From the NCBI RefSeq assembly GCF_029962835.1, contig NC_080577.1, positions 29,742,501 through 29,806,500 of the forward strand: a stretch of 64,000 nucleotides of DNA, written 5' to 3'. Each line of letters starts with the position of its first letter. Positions within the stretch are counted from its first letter, which is position 1. Shown in pieces: positions 21,621 to 34,100 of the stretch. The translations under genes were made by a program, and so were the position numbers. Source of the DNA: Magnolia sinica (taxonomy: Eukaryota > Streptophyta > Magnoliopsida > Magnoliales > Magnoliaceae). The notes beneath the pieces are model-generated. The model was not told the origin of the DNA and ran no database searches. It worked only from the letters and a program-made list of their open reading frames with translations.

Positions 21621-23348
21621 GCTAGAGTCGTGGGTGCTGTCCGCCTGCCCGTCCGCCCGGGCTCTGGTGCGCAGGCAGCGCCTGCTGCCTTTCTGACACA
21701 GCAACAACAGCTGCTGTGAAGTTATTATTATTATTTTTTTATTTCGAGTCTTTCCTTGGTTTTCACAGGTGGGGTTCAAATCTAGACAATCCACTCCGTC
21801 CAATGGCCCTTCATGGCTCCAGACAAGCAAAACAAGCCCAATATTGGGCCTATTTCGGTGTATAGAAACAACAGGGGATAATTCAATGGTAAACCCGCTG
21901 TTTGCTATGCCATGGCCCGCCTGAAAGTCTGATTGGTCCCATCTTTCGGCTCAACGCCTAAAACGAGCTTGGGAAAGGAATGGACGGCGTGGATTTAATA
22001 CATACATCAAAGTGGGGCCTACATGAGTGGGCCACCCCAAAGCTTGGGAACGAGCTGATATTTGCGTTTTTCCCTTGTCCAGCGTCCAGAGATGCTGGAC
22101 TACTTGGTCTGTTACAAGCATGGAGGTGGGCCCTGCTTAGGTGGGCCACCAAATGGAGTATGGTGTGGGTACAATACACACAAAGTGGGCCCCACTTGTA
22201 GATGGTTTGGATGGAATACATACCTTGTGGTGGGGTCCATTCAAGTGGGCCACACAACCTCATTATCATCACACATAAAAAAAATAGAGAGGGAGAGAGA
22301 GATAAAGAGTGGGACACGCGTGATGGAGGGAACCCCGCACTATGGGCCCTCCCTTGCACTAAATCATACATAAAGTGGGTCCCATTACACATAGGCCCAT
22401 TAAATCAAAATCCAACAGTGGAGATCCCTTCTCTACTAAATTAGACGGTCTAGATGATCCTAAGTATGCAAGGAAAATAAACATCATGATGGGGTCCATG
22501 GATAATGGCCCCATCATGGAATGATCATGATGATCCAAGTGGGCCATTGGCCACATCTTAGGGTCCAAAGTGAGATCCAAACCATTGATCGGTTGGCCTC
22601 ACTTGGCCCATCTTAAAAATATTAAAACTACCCTATCAAAGCACCCACCGCTTGATCTTCTTGCTCCCTTGGCTTCCTTAGCTCCTTGTGCTTCTCTTTG
22701 ATGGAGTAAGATGAGAAATGGATGGCTAGGATGAGAGATCTAGGGATGGAAAGGTGGGCCACACTTGTAGCTTGGAAGAGTTGGAGAGCTCATACGTATG
22801 GGTTTTTTTTTTTGCTTTGGGAGAGTTTGAAAATGAGAGAGACACTTGTAAAGGGAGAGAGAGAGGGGGAGTGATGGGTGATGAAGCGATGGATGTGATG
22901 GTGATGCATGTAAGAGGCTTTTTTGACTTTTGTGGCTAATGGTGTAAGAAAAGTATGGCTTGTGTAAGAACTTTTTGACTTTGAGGCTTACTTGGGAAAG
23001 GGTGAAAGGTGATGTGTACTTGACATGATGGGATTGATGAGTTGATTGATTAATGTGACATCTCGTAGAGATTCTCTCGGGTTTTGCAACGTGCGGCGTT
23101 TTCCTCGCACTGAACGCTTGCCCACATCTCCCAACCACGGTATCGCCTTGGCGCGCAAGTCGCGGCATCAGAACCGCGGCGACGACGCGGTCGCTAAGGT
23201 ACAAGTCCTGGGTTGAGTCGACTCGGGTTGACAGCATAAGAATCAGGGTCGCGCGCAAATACCGGTTAAGGGTCGAAGGTTGCCGGAATTCGACCGAGAA
23301 GACCGCGGAAGTCTATGGAATGGTACGGTCTAGGATACGGGGCTTACA

Positions 23349-24480
23349 CAATCTTTTGTCATTTCGGACATGATCCGTCTATGGTGAGATCTACCAAAAC
23401 AACCATCTGAACTACTCTTATAATGGAACTTTAACCATCTTTACAAATGACATCAACTATCTCTATAAAATAAAAAAATTAATTAATTTTTTTTTTTTTT
23501 TTAAAGGCTCTTATTTAAATGTTTTGCCAAATATACAAATATACTTATTTCAAATAATAGCTTTTCCTATTTTGAGAAATTAATGTTATCAAACAAGCTT
23601 ATTTAAAACGAGAGCTAAAACAAGAAAAGCTTATTAGAGTAGCTCTTATTGAAATAGTGGAGATGTCAAACGATCCTGAGATTGTAAAATGCCCACACAT
23701 GTAACCCAAATCTTGGGACCCAAAATGGACAAGTCGTAAACACAAAATTGAGATTTGATTGAGCTTAGGACATCTGTTTATTGAATTTGGACGATTTGGC
23801 TCATCTGTAAAACTTGTCATTCATGTGCGGGAGATGCCACACAATTTTCATTTATCAAGGCCGATTTGTTTCACCAATTACATTAAAAAGTAAAGAAAAT
23901 AGATAATAATTACAAATTACTTTATTTATTCAAATTGCAATCATAACATTGCTTACATTGTTTGTTTTATCATATAAAATTGTGGCCTTTACAATTTTAT
24001 AATGTAAAGCTGGAATGATTACAAATTCAACTCCTATACATTTACATTTGACCCTCAGATTATGTACTACAAGTACTAGTTTAACAAACACTGTAAATTA
24101 GCAACGGAAAGCTTATTTAAGTTACATTGTCATGAAATTTGCAAAACAAACAAGCCCTTATCATTGAATCTACAACCATCGTGGAAAGTGCTCCCTCCCC
24201 ACTTGAAATGGGGAAAAAAAAAATAGCAATTTTGATTGACCACGTCTCTTCCAGGTGCTAATATGTGCCATGTCTTCAAAATCTGAGCCATCCATCAAAC
24301 TCACCGTAAAAAATAAAAATAAATAAATAAACAGCTAGATGCCTACGTGGGCCCAATCTTAGATTGAATTGTAGCTATTGGTATGCTTTTAACAGGCGCT
24401 GACTCGTGAGAAAAATGCGTTAAAATTCGTTTTTAGCTGCACCCAAACACGCCCTTACAATTAATGGGATTCGGGACAAG
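23349..24480. other. AT-rich intergenic DNA
   Basis: This separates the gypsy element from the 3' end of the U-box gene. It has a poly-T run at about 23486-23503 and several A/T-rich stretches. No gene and no clear element limits were seen. Confidence 0.5.
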
Positions 24481-25060
24481 ATTTTTGCACCTTACAAATC
24501 TATCAATTTCATGTTAATCCCTGCTAATCTCATATGAGAAAAGGCGCAACCGATGGCATACACAATCAACAAGTGACCTACATGGATGTGTGGGTCCCAC
24601 CGCCAACCAGCAAGCAAGCACCTTTTCCTTACAAGAGCATGAGAGATTAGATTAGCATGTACCCAAATCATCCACATAATCAGAACACTAAAGAATTTAG
24701 AAAACACAACAATGGCGTATGATTGTACAACAGAGTAACATTACAGCATATACACACTCGCAGCACCGAAATCGAGCAAATACAATCTCTTACCTGACCG
24801 ATGAACGCAAATCTCCTGAAGCCATACTAGCCACATCACATTTCGGTCATCCATGTTCATCCACAGGGTTGCAAATTTCACAAGCATGCCACAGATATTG
24901 CACAAGCAATTATACTCTCAACAAGGTATAAGGTCAAATCATCGGGTGAGGCAGGCGTACACCCATCTTACATCGAAGCGGTGGACCGGTCGACTTTGCC
25001 TCATGGAGACGAGCCCATGAGGAGACTAGAAATGAGATCGTAATCAACAAAATTCAAGAA
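24481..25060 (-). other. Likely 3' untranslated region of the PUB4-like gene
   Basis: This lies directly downstream, on the minus strand, of the stop codon at 25061-25063. It has no repeats and normal base composition. No canonical AATAAA was identified, so the poly(A) site is not placed. Its extent is a guess. Confidence 0.35.
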
Positions 25061-25126
25061 TCATGATTTCACCTTCCCCATACTCCCCTCTCGCTGGTTC
25101 CGAAAATGACTCAGAATCTGTTGCGC
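25061..25126 (-). CDS. PUB4: PUB4-like gene, last coding exon (22 codons with stop)
   Basis: The acceptor is TTTTACGCAG followed by GCGCAACAG. The exon reads AQQILSHFRNQREGSMGKVK then S and TGA (25061-25063). This matches the conserved C-terminal tail of PUB4-type proteins directly after GTPRAKEK. The exon is too short to be found as an open frame by itself. It lies 4.8 kb from exon 3. Confidence 0.9.
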   Translation of the reverse strand, partial: AQQILSHFRNQREGSMGKVKS

Positions 25127-28100
25127 CTGCGTAAAACATGTTAAGCATGGTTTTAGCAAAATTCATCTGGAGTCAAATGCCAAAGTGGTTTTTCTTTTTT
25201 CAAAGATTGAATGCTAAGCGCCTGTTTGGTTGCCACTTAAAAATATGCTCTTCTCATTTCTTTCTTAATCCTTACCATAAAGAACTACGATCTCTAATTA
25301 GGTGAGCAATTTGGGTGGGTGGGTCGGGTTGAGGGTCAACCTGAGGCCAAGCTCGACCTCAAAAGGACCAAACCAGCAAGCCAACCTGATGCGAATTCCA
25401 ATCTGAGGTGCCAAACCCCAACCAAACCCAAATTTTTCTATAATCAACCCTAACCGGACCAACATGACCCAACCTGACCCATAGCATCATCATCCAAGCC
25501 TTATCCCAATTAATTGGGGTCGTCTGCATGAATCCTATTCCACAATCCACATATTGTTTGGATTCATGATGGAAGTCGGGGGAAAGGTTTAATACTGCTA
25601 ACCTAATGCAACCCTCCTTTATCTAGGCTTGGGACTGGCAATGGGAACACAAAACTCCCACAGATGCAATGTAATAGACTATTACCCAACATGACCCATA
25701 TAAAGTGATTATTCTCAACCCGAACTAATGCGACCTGAATTTGCTCCTCCCAAACCCAACCCAATTCCAAATCAGGTTGCAGCTTTCTTTCTTTCTTTCT
25801 TTCTTCTTCTCTTTTTTTTTTTTTTTTGAACGGTGATGAATTTATTTCAAAGAGATCAAAAGCCCAAAGAATACAAGAAAAAAGAAAAAACAAAAGCTAC
25901 AAAGCTGCCCAATTGTCAAGAAACTAATCCGCCACTATCATTTTGGATTCGATCACCCATTTTGAAACCAGTTCTATTCCTAACTTGCAGACTTCCGAAG
26001 AAAGACCTAAACGATTCCTAAAGCATAGATTGTTCCTTTCTCGCCATATTACCCATATCCCAGCCAAAAGACAGATGCCATATCTTCTTTCCTATCTTCC
26101 CTTTACCCCCTTCATGCCAACAATAGAAGCCGGCATAACCCATCGAGCTCCAAATTTACCAAGAAAATTATCCCACACCTTCTTGGAAAAGTCACAATGA
26201 AGGAAGAGATGAGCCACCAACTCCTCGTCTTGATAACATAGTAGACACACGTTAGGAACGGACATTCTTCCCTTGCGCAAATTGTCGACCGTAAGCACTT
26301 TATTTCATCCCACTAACAAAGCCAAAGAGGACTACCTTCAAGGGAGTGCCATATAGCCATATATAAGCTCTATGACTCACCTCAGAAACATTTAAACCGT
26401 CACTAATCCTTCAGTACAAAGATTTGACTGAAAACCTTCTAGACTTTTCTTCTAACCATCTCATCAAGTCTGTGTGAGAAATCACCAAGCGAACCTTACT
26501 CAAAACTTCCAAGTAAAACTTCCAATAATCTCAAATACTCCTCTTCTTCATACAAATTCCTCCTACAAAGAGGGGCCCAAAGAACTTCCTCACCAAGGAG
26601 AGAATAACATCTTGCCACAGGCAAGTTTCCCTCCAATGATAATCTTGCTAGAATGGGAAAACTCTCTCTCAACTTTTTCCCCCAAGCCAAACATCTTCCC
26701 AAAACCTTATTCCCTCACCATTTCCCAAAGTAAACCCCACTCCTTCCCAAACCTTGTCCTTTAGAGAGGCCACCGCTTTCCAAAGGGACGATGCTTTATA
26801 CAGTGATGATGTCTTTATCCACCAAGATCCCTCTTGAACCCCATATTTCCTACTCACTACCTTCCTCCATAAACTACCCTCTTCGACCCCAAATCTCCAC
26901 ACCCATTTACCAAGTAACACTAAATTCATCTCCCAAAATCCTCAACCCAGCTCCACTTATCTCTCCACTCCCCCCCCCCCCCCCCAATAATCTTTTCAAG
27001 CTTATCGACTACCCCCTTCGGGCACTTGAATAATGACATATAAAATACCTGTAAATTGGACATTGCCGCCTTAATCAGCGTTAGATGTTTGGTGGGCTTT
27101 CCTATACATAATGGTAGTCCAAGATACGGGGTCAGAAATGAACCTTCCCTACACCCGAAAATCAAAGCAAAAGAGACGACCTCTTCCCTTGATAAACCAA
27201 CTCCTAAAAGTTCACTTTTATCAGAGTTTACCTTAATCCAACACCACCTCAAAAGAAACAATTAACATACGCAAATTATCTATTTCTAATTCATTTGCCT
27301 CACACATGAGCAAAGTATCGCAAAGTATTGTAAATGAGATATTTGAAACTGAGAATTGTCAACTTTAAGACCTTTCACTAAACCAACCGTGATTCCCCTA
27401 TCCATCATCCCGCTGAAAGCCTCCATTATCATCACAAACGACTATGGCGACAAAGGATCACCTTGCCGTAGCCCACTTGATGCTTAAAAAATCAGGTTGG
27501 AGTTTTCCAACCCTAATTCAATCCAATTCGGATTCACCCGAACCCAAGTTGTAGCCCTATCTGTAATACATGAGCCATTTTTAAGTGGCACCCAAACAGG
27601 CCCTAAATGGGTTTAAATACATTCATTTTGACACATGAAAGGCAGCATATCGCCCTCGTCTTGAAACTGCAGAGAGCACTCAGAAAAGCACATCTGTTAC
27701 ACTTTCTTTACCATATCCTTCGGAAAAAAAAAAAGGTTTTCCTTTACCCTCCCCTGCCTAGCACGTAAAGAGAACGGTATTTGCACAGAGTTCTCATGCA
27801 GGCACGTGAGAGGCATATACAAGATCTGGATCATCCATCCAGAGGTTCCAACATGAGTGTATCATGTTTTAAAAACTCAGGCCACTCAGATTATCCTTGC
27901 TGCTTGCTTAGGAAAAGGACAACCAATGCTTGTTTTTTGGGCCCTGTTTCCGTGAGGAGTTAAGATCATCCAACTGTCCTGTTTTTGGATCATGACCAAC
28001 ATATGTTGGGGCCCTCCAGATTAGCATTCTAAATCTAGTAAGGGTGTGCTGCATGCCACAATGGGAATTCATGTAAAGAAACATGTGCAGTAAGTGGTGT

Positions 28101-31100
28101 GCAATTGCATTTCTCATAAAGATACAGCATATTCATGTCTTAAGTAGGGATTATACTTCATTCAGCTCAAATGAAATTGTGTGTCAGAGAGGTTTGCTAA
28201 GCCCATACGAGTGTATAAGGCAGCCCCTCTACATGCCACTAGATGTGCTAGCACGGCACATGGGTGCAGGATCTAACCCATCCATCAAGTAGGTCCCTAT
28301 GTTCAGATGATCTGGCCTAAAAGTCAGGCTGGTCCACTCATCAGCAGGCTGCGATATCATAACATTATGATGGCATAGAAAAACTTGTCCAAGTTCATTT
28401 AGCTGTCCATCTGTTTAATAAACTCTGGCCTACCTGATAAGTAGATAGGTAATACATTTGGGCCAGGGCTACACGCCTAACCTGGATAGCTTGGATCTCA
28501 TACTAGTTTGCCATGCTGGCAGACATGATAGCACACAGATGGTCTGCCACATACCTACGTCCTGGCTTAGCAAAACTCATCAAGACTCGGGAGATCCTAT
28601 TTGCACCTGTCCCTCGCGATACACAAGCCCTTTTTCCAACATTTGCTAATACGTTGTACAAAGTTGTACTGCTGTATTGCCAAAGGTTGAAAGAAAGGTG
28701 TCTCTGAAAAAGGAAGGGTTTATCAATTCCCTATACCTACATTGGAGTAGGGTGATGGAAGTACACCACAACGACAATGCGCAAGGTATCTCCTACAGGA
28801 CATGTGGCAACTACCTTAAATTTGAACTGCCCAAATAGGGGGTCCTACTGTAGACGGATTGCGACCCAAAAATATCCTAGCCAGTTTGGTGGACATCTAA
28901 CAATGGTAAAAAAATATAGTATACGGTCAAAACTCAACAAACAAATGTCCATGATCAGAGGTCAGGATTGTCGAATCAATCTAATTTTGGAGAAATGACT
29001 GACCTACACAGTGAGTTCCGTGATTTGGGTGTTTCGGATGAGGTAAATGCAAATGTTTTAAAACCCGGACCAGACACCAAGCCGTTTTGTGGGCCTTTTG
29101 GTCCGATTGCAGGTACAACAGGTGCAAGTCTTTCCTGCCCTGGACATTTACTAGAAGAGACTGAATTAGATGGAAAAGAAAAGAAAATAAAAACGACGCG
29201 TCCGGAATGTTCAATGGTGCATCTGGTATCTGAGGAAGGTTGTGGCTTTGGGCTCATACAGTCCATAAGTTTTATCAATGACAGTAAGGGCCACCATTGA
29301 ACAGACTTTGGTGACCTGGCCTGTTTTGTGTCCATTTCTGGTCCAAATCAGTCTAAACATTTGGTACGTTCCAGGTGTTAAAACACTGAGCACATGCCAC
29401 ATGTACAGTATGCAACTCCCAGCACCATAGTTGTAGCGTAAAACCCGTTACCAGTGATGAGTAGGGCAACTCGGGTTCAGATCAACCCGAACCCGATTCA
29501 CCTATGGTTGTCAAGGTCCTTGGGTCGGGTTCGGGTTGGAAAATGCCAACCCAATTTGAAATAGGGTTGGGTTCGGGATGAGCAAATTCAGGTCAGGTTT
29601 TGCCGGCTTGGGAATAAGCACACGTATTTGGTTTCAGTTGGGTCAGGTAGAGCATAGAGGAATTTGGGTTGGGTTTGAGTTGGGTACCTTGGGTTGGATT
29701 TCAGGTTGGGTTGCGTGGGCTGGGTCCCCTTAAGGTTGGGTCAGGCCCGGTTTGACCCTCAACCTGATCCAACCTGCCCAAGTTGGTGATGAAACTTCTT
29801 TCCCTGTGTTCAAATGTGGAGCTAACACTGACAGCACAGCTACAATTTCTTTCCATTTTAAAGTTTTGAGATTGGATTGTGCGAGGCAAAAGAAAATGCT
29901 GCTGAATTTGGGTTAGATGCATACCTTTTCTTTTGCTCTTGGTGTACCCGACTGAGACAATGCAACCAAAGGCGGTACAGCTCCTTCTTGCAGCACCAGA
30001 CTACAAAACTTGTGGCTATTAATACAGAGCTGCAACAAGGCAGAGGCGGCATTTTCCTTCCCCCTTTGAGAACCCGACTCGACAATCTCAACTAGTAATG
30101 GAATTCCACCTTCTCGAGTAATAGCTGCACGTCCTTCCGGAATTGTTGCCAGATTCGCCAAAAGGGCGACGGCCTTATCAGCCATCCCTGTGTCAGGGTC
30201 CATCAGCTCGACCAGGTACTTGACAGCTCCAGCTTGGACAATGCGTGCCTTATTCTCGTGAAAGATTGATAGATTGAATAACGCTGTAGCGGCGTCTTTC
30301 TTTCCTCTAAGGGTGCCATTCCCTAGAAGGTTGACCAAGGCCTTAACTGCACCAGATCGACCAATCTTTATCTTGTACTCTTCCAATACAGATAGGCTGA
30401 ACAATGTGGCAGCAGAGTTCTCTTTAGCCTCTGCATTTCCTGACTTCAAAACTTGGATGAGTGGCTCAATTGCTCCAGCTTCCGCAATAAAGGTCTTGTT
30501 GTCATCATTGATCGATAGGTTTAGAAGGGCTGTAACAGCATTCTCTTGGGTTGTCTTTATCATCGAGTTCAACAATGCAACCAGCGGTGCGATGGCCCCA
30601 CACCTTGCAATAATGATGCGGTTTTCCATGTTGTGCTTTGTGAGCCGACGGAGCTCAGCTGCTGCCGCAGTGTGCACTTCACTTGATCGACTTCTTAGAT
30701 CCTCAACCAGTTTCTCGACATGTGAAGAAGTCGTTAAATCGTCACTGTCTAAGAATGGAGAAGAGCGAGTTCTGTGGTGTGTCCCGTTCCCATTTTCAGT
30801 CCGTGCTCTTGGAAGTGAGCTGCAAAATTGATTACCTGATAGCCATGGAGAAAAACCCAAATCTTTATTCGAAGGAGATGAAGCTGGACACTCTGATATC
30901 ACTTCTCCCAACACCTCACTTATTTCATCGCATCTAGTCGATAGCTTTGAAACTTCAGTAAAAACAGCTGCAGGGGCATGTTCAATGCTAGAAACAACAC
31001 TTGAAGTGGATTCGCTTCGGCTATGACTATATGACTGTTCAAGGGACATATTACATTTTGAAGACGCATTATCAGATGGTATTTGATGACAGGTGATGTA

Positions 31101-34100
31101 GCAAACCTTTTTATCTACCAAGTTGGAGTCTTCCACACCACTTTTTGTCATTTGCCTCTCAGACCCATTTCCAACTTCAAGGGAGGAATGTGAGGTGGAA
31201 TTGCTATGCAAAGAACCGCGGAAACTGTCTACATGGGCATTGTCCTCAGGAGCACAGTTAGATAAGGAACGGGATGAAATATTGTTTGAAATATTGGTCG
31301 ACTCAAGAGAATTGAAAGACTTTATGTTGTTGTCTTCGCACCAATTTGCGATCAACGCCTTCACGGTGTAGTTCGGAATTAGATTGATGTGAGTGAGAGT
31401 TTGACGGGTCTTGGGACAGATTTTCAGCCCTTGATCAAGCCACCTTTGGATGAAAGCCCTCTCGTATGTCTGTCCTGAGGCCACGATCACAGGATCCATC
31501 ATCAGTTCCAGTGACAAGGGGCACCGGAAATATGAAGGAATGGGTATCCCATTTATCGCCTTGAACTGTTCGAGTTTAACCATGCAATCACGCATATGCA
31601 CGACAAGATCGATAACCTGATCTATGTATTCGACATCTCCTTTATTCTTCTTCAGCTCAGCCTTCAATCTTTTCTTTTCCAGTGCCATGCTTTCTGCTAG
31701 CAACTCTTGATTTGATGTCAGGCTGAGTGACTCCACAATCTTTATTAGAAGGTCAGCACTAGGCATGAGATTGTCTCTTTGATCTCTTAGAGCTTCTTCT
31801 ATGAGCTCGGGCGTTCTCTCCTGCTCTGCACATTGAAGTTCCTGCATACAGTGCTGAAGCAATTGATCTTGGAATCAGCTCTATGCTCCACATAATCAAG
31901 CAATGGGAAAGGAACTGTTATTTCGATGCAGCCAATCTAATACAGAAATTTAACTTTACAAGATGCCGTTTGGGACACAGTAATAGGTTCCTGTTTTCAA
32001 TACAAAGTTTGCGTTTGGAATTTACTTCAAGAACATGGGGCAGGCATCCTGCATTTGTGCAAATTACCATTTTTGTTCGTTTCAGGTACTAAAGTGAAAT
32101 GGATGAAGAACTATTTCAGGGCAGCAAAGTGAGAGAACTGATAATATTACATTCGGGTTTCCATTTTCCATTTTGCCTCGAAATGTAGACAAAGTTCAAA
32201 ATAAAGTCACACCACCAAGTCACCAACATATTCAACTGGATGTCGATTTTGCAGGTTCTTCCAAAGGTTACCAGAGTATACACTATTAATATATTTTTTA
32301 TGTATTCCATTGGTTTAATGGAAATGATATTTCACTATGTTTTCAGTATAAGAATGATACCAGCCAATGGTATATAATGATGGTACATGCACCCAATGTT
32401 TTCCATATTGTTATTGCATAATGTATCACACCTTTGGGATATGGGCGCATATCGGTTATCACATGGGATATATCGGTTGTATCGCGTAATGTTGTTGGGA
32501 AACATGGGGAAACATTAGGAAATTGGTTGAATTTTTTAATGGAACTTCAGGGATTGTTAAAGGAGACATCAATACACACTAAGAAATCAAAACATCACAG
32601 AAAACAAGTGCACATAACAGATTTCCTTTGTGTGGGGTCGTAATCCATGCACTGTCTAACTGAACTGATGCAAGTATATTCAAAGTCTATTCACATAATT
32701 TATAAATGTAAGAAGTCATATATGGAAACACACGCGATACATTCAAAAGCAAAAGAAGAAAAAGAAAACATGAAATATACCTATGAATAATATATGTGGT
32801 TGTGGCTTAGACCCACATAGAGCTGCGCAGTGGCTAAAAACCATCATCTCCATCTCAACGGGGCTGGGCATAGTACCGTTGCTCCACAAACCAACAAAAC
32901 CATGCCCAGGTCATAGTAGAATGATGCTAGTAAAGAAACTCTCTAACATAACACTAGCACTCATCCTCTCCAATTTGAGAAATTTTCAAATTTTCTCATA
33001 TTTTCTGCAAATTGGATGATCTTTCCTCCCAAACCCCAAAATTAGAGTGTATGTGATGATGATTTCATCAAACACTCATGACTACACTAAAATGGAGGTC
33101 AATTGATTGTTTGATTGAAGTAGAATTTCAAAAAAATATTTTTTTAACTTTTTTTTTTTAAAATCTCAAATTATCAGGAATCACTAGATCAGGTTACATA
33201 CATGTTTAATTTTGTGTTTGAATACAAAAATTGTAACTGATTTGCAAGAAATTGAGAAATTTCAATTGTTCTCAACTTCTCGCAATTCAGACCATCTCCC
33301 CCAAATCTCAAAATCAAAGCTCTAAATCCATGATTTTTCATGCAAAACATGAAGAGCTGTGGATTTGTAACCATTGATACTGATTTAATATGATTTACAG
33401 TAAAAGAAAAAGAAAACAGATTAAAAATAAAAAATGCTCACCAAATCGAACAAACGGGATATATTGGCACTACCTATGCATTTCGTATCGCACAGGTGAG
33501 ATACAAGATATATCGTGGGATGTATCAGCCGATATCATCGATAATGAAAACATTGCACGCATCAAAGCATATGTGTAATAATTCCCTGAAATAAATTACA
33601 TTTTTCTACATCTTATGCATTACATATATTACCCCAGAAGTATGCAAATGTCATCACATTGGCTTACCGGGTCCTTATGCCTCACACCTCATGTCCATGT
33701 CCACACCAAAACACATATTTCTCTAAGTTACAATAGAGAACAGAACTTACAAGCCTTTTAATAGATGTAAAGTTGAAGAAGGTGATGGCTCATCTAGTTA
33801 AGAGCCAATTAAAACAACATAAAATATTGAGATGGACGAAAGAAATCCATGAGCTCTTCTTTAGTATTACTGACAGGGTCCTGGTCATCAGATGCATAGT
33901 TTGTGGGAGGTGCCATTGCATACATGCGGGATCCATGTTCAGTGATCCAAAACATTCATTTGATGCACTTCAATTTTGATAGGGGATGGCCAATAAATCT
34001 CCCAAATTGAAAGGTCTTAACCATTCAATATTGATTCCTCCATTGGATAATGAAAGCTACTGTATTTTTTCTCAAATCTCATATCCATCTAGTTTCAGGC

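Larger units (their letters stand above)
14871..23348 (-). mobile_element. Truncated Ty3/gypsy retrotransposon (5' LTR to integrase)
   Basis: On the minus strand the order is 5' LTR (23348-19379), primer site (19373-19362), gag, protease, reverse transcriptase, RNase H and integrase. This is the classic Ty3/gypsy gene order. The integrase C-terminal end and the 3' LTR are missing; a minisatellite takes their place. Every gene has stops or frameshifts, so the copy cannot move by itself. The sequence CAATC follows the outer LTR end (23349-23353) and would be the target-site duplication, but no partner is visible on the other side. Confidence 0.92.
19379..23348 (-). mobile_element. 5' LTR of the gypsy element, family A, 3970 bp
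   Basis: On the minus strand it runs from TGTAAGCCCCGTATCC (23348) to GGGGCGTGACA (19379), with TG...CA ends. It is nearly collinear with the solo LTR at 41971-45409. It contains a GGGCC-rich minisatellite (20745-21180), a fold-back repeat (21335-21620) and GA tracts. It is about 530 bp longer than the other copy, because a segment at about 22300-22860 is absent there. The short open frames inside are not genes. Confidence 0.93.

Noticed and set aside
30274..30831. 185-codon plus-strand open frame
   Set aside because: It is the antisense shadow of the ARM-repeat part of the PUB4-like exon.
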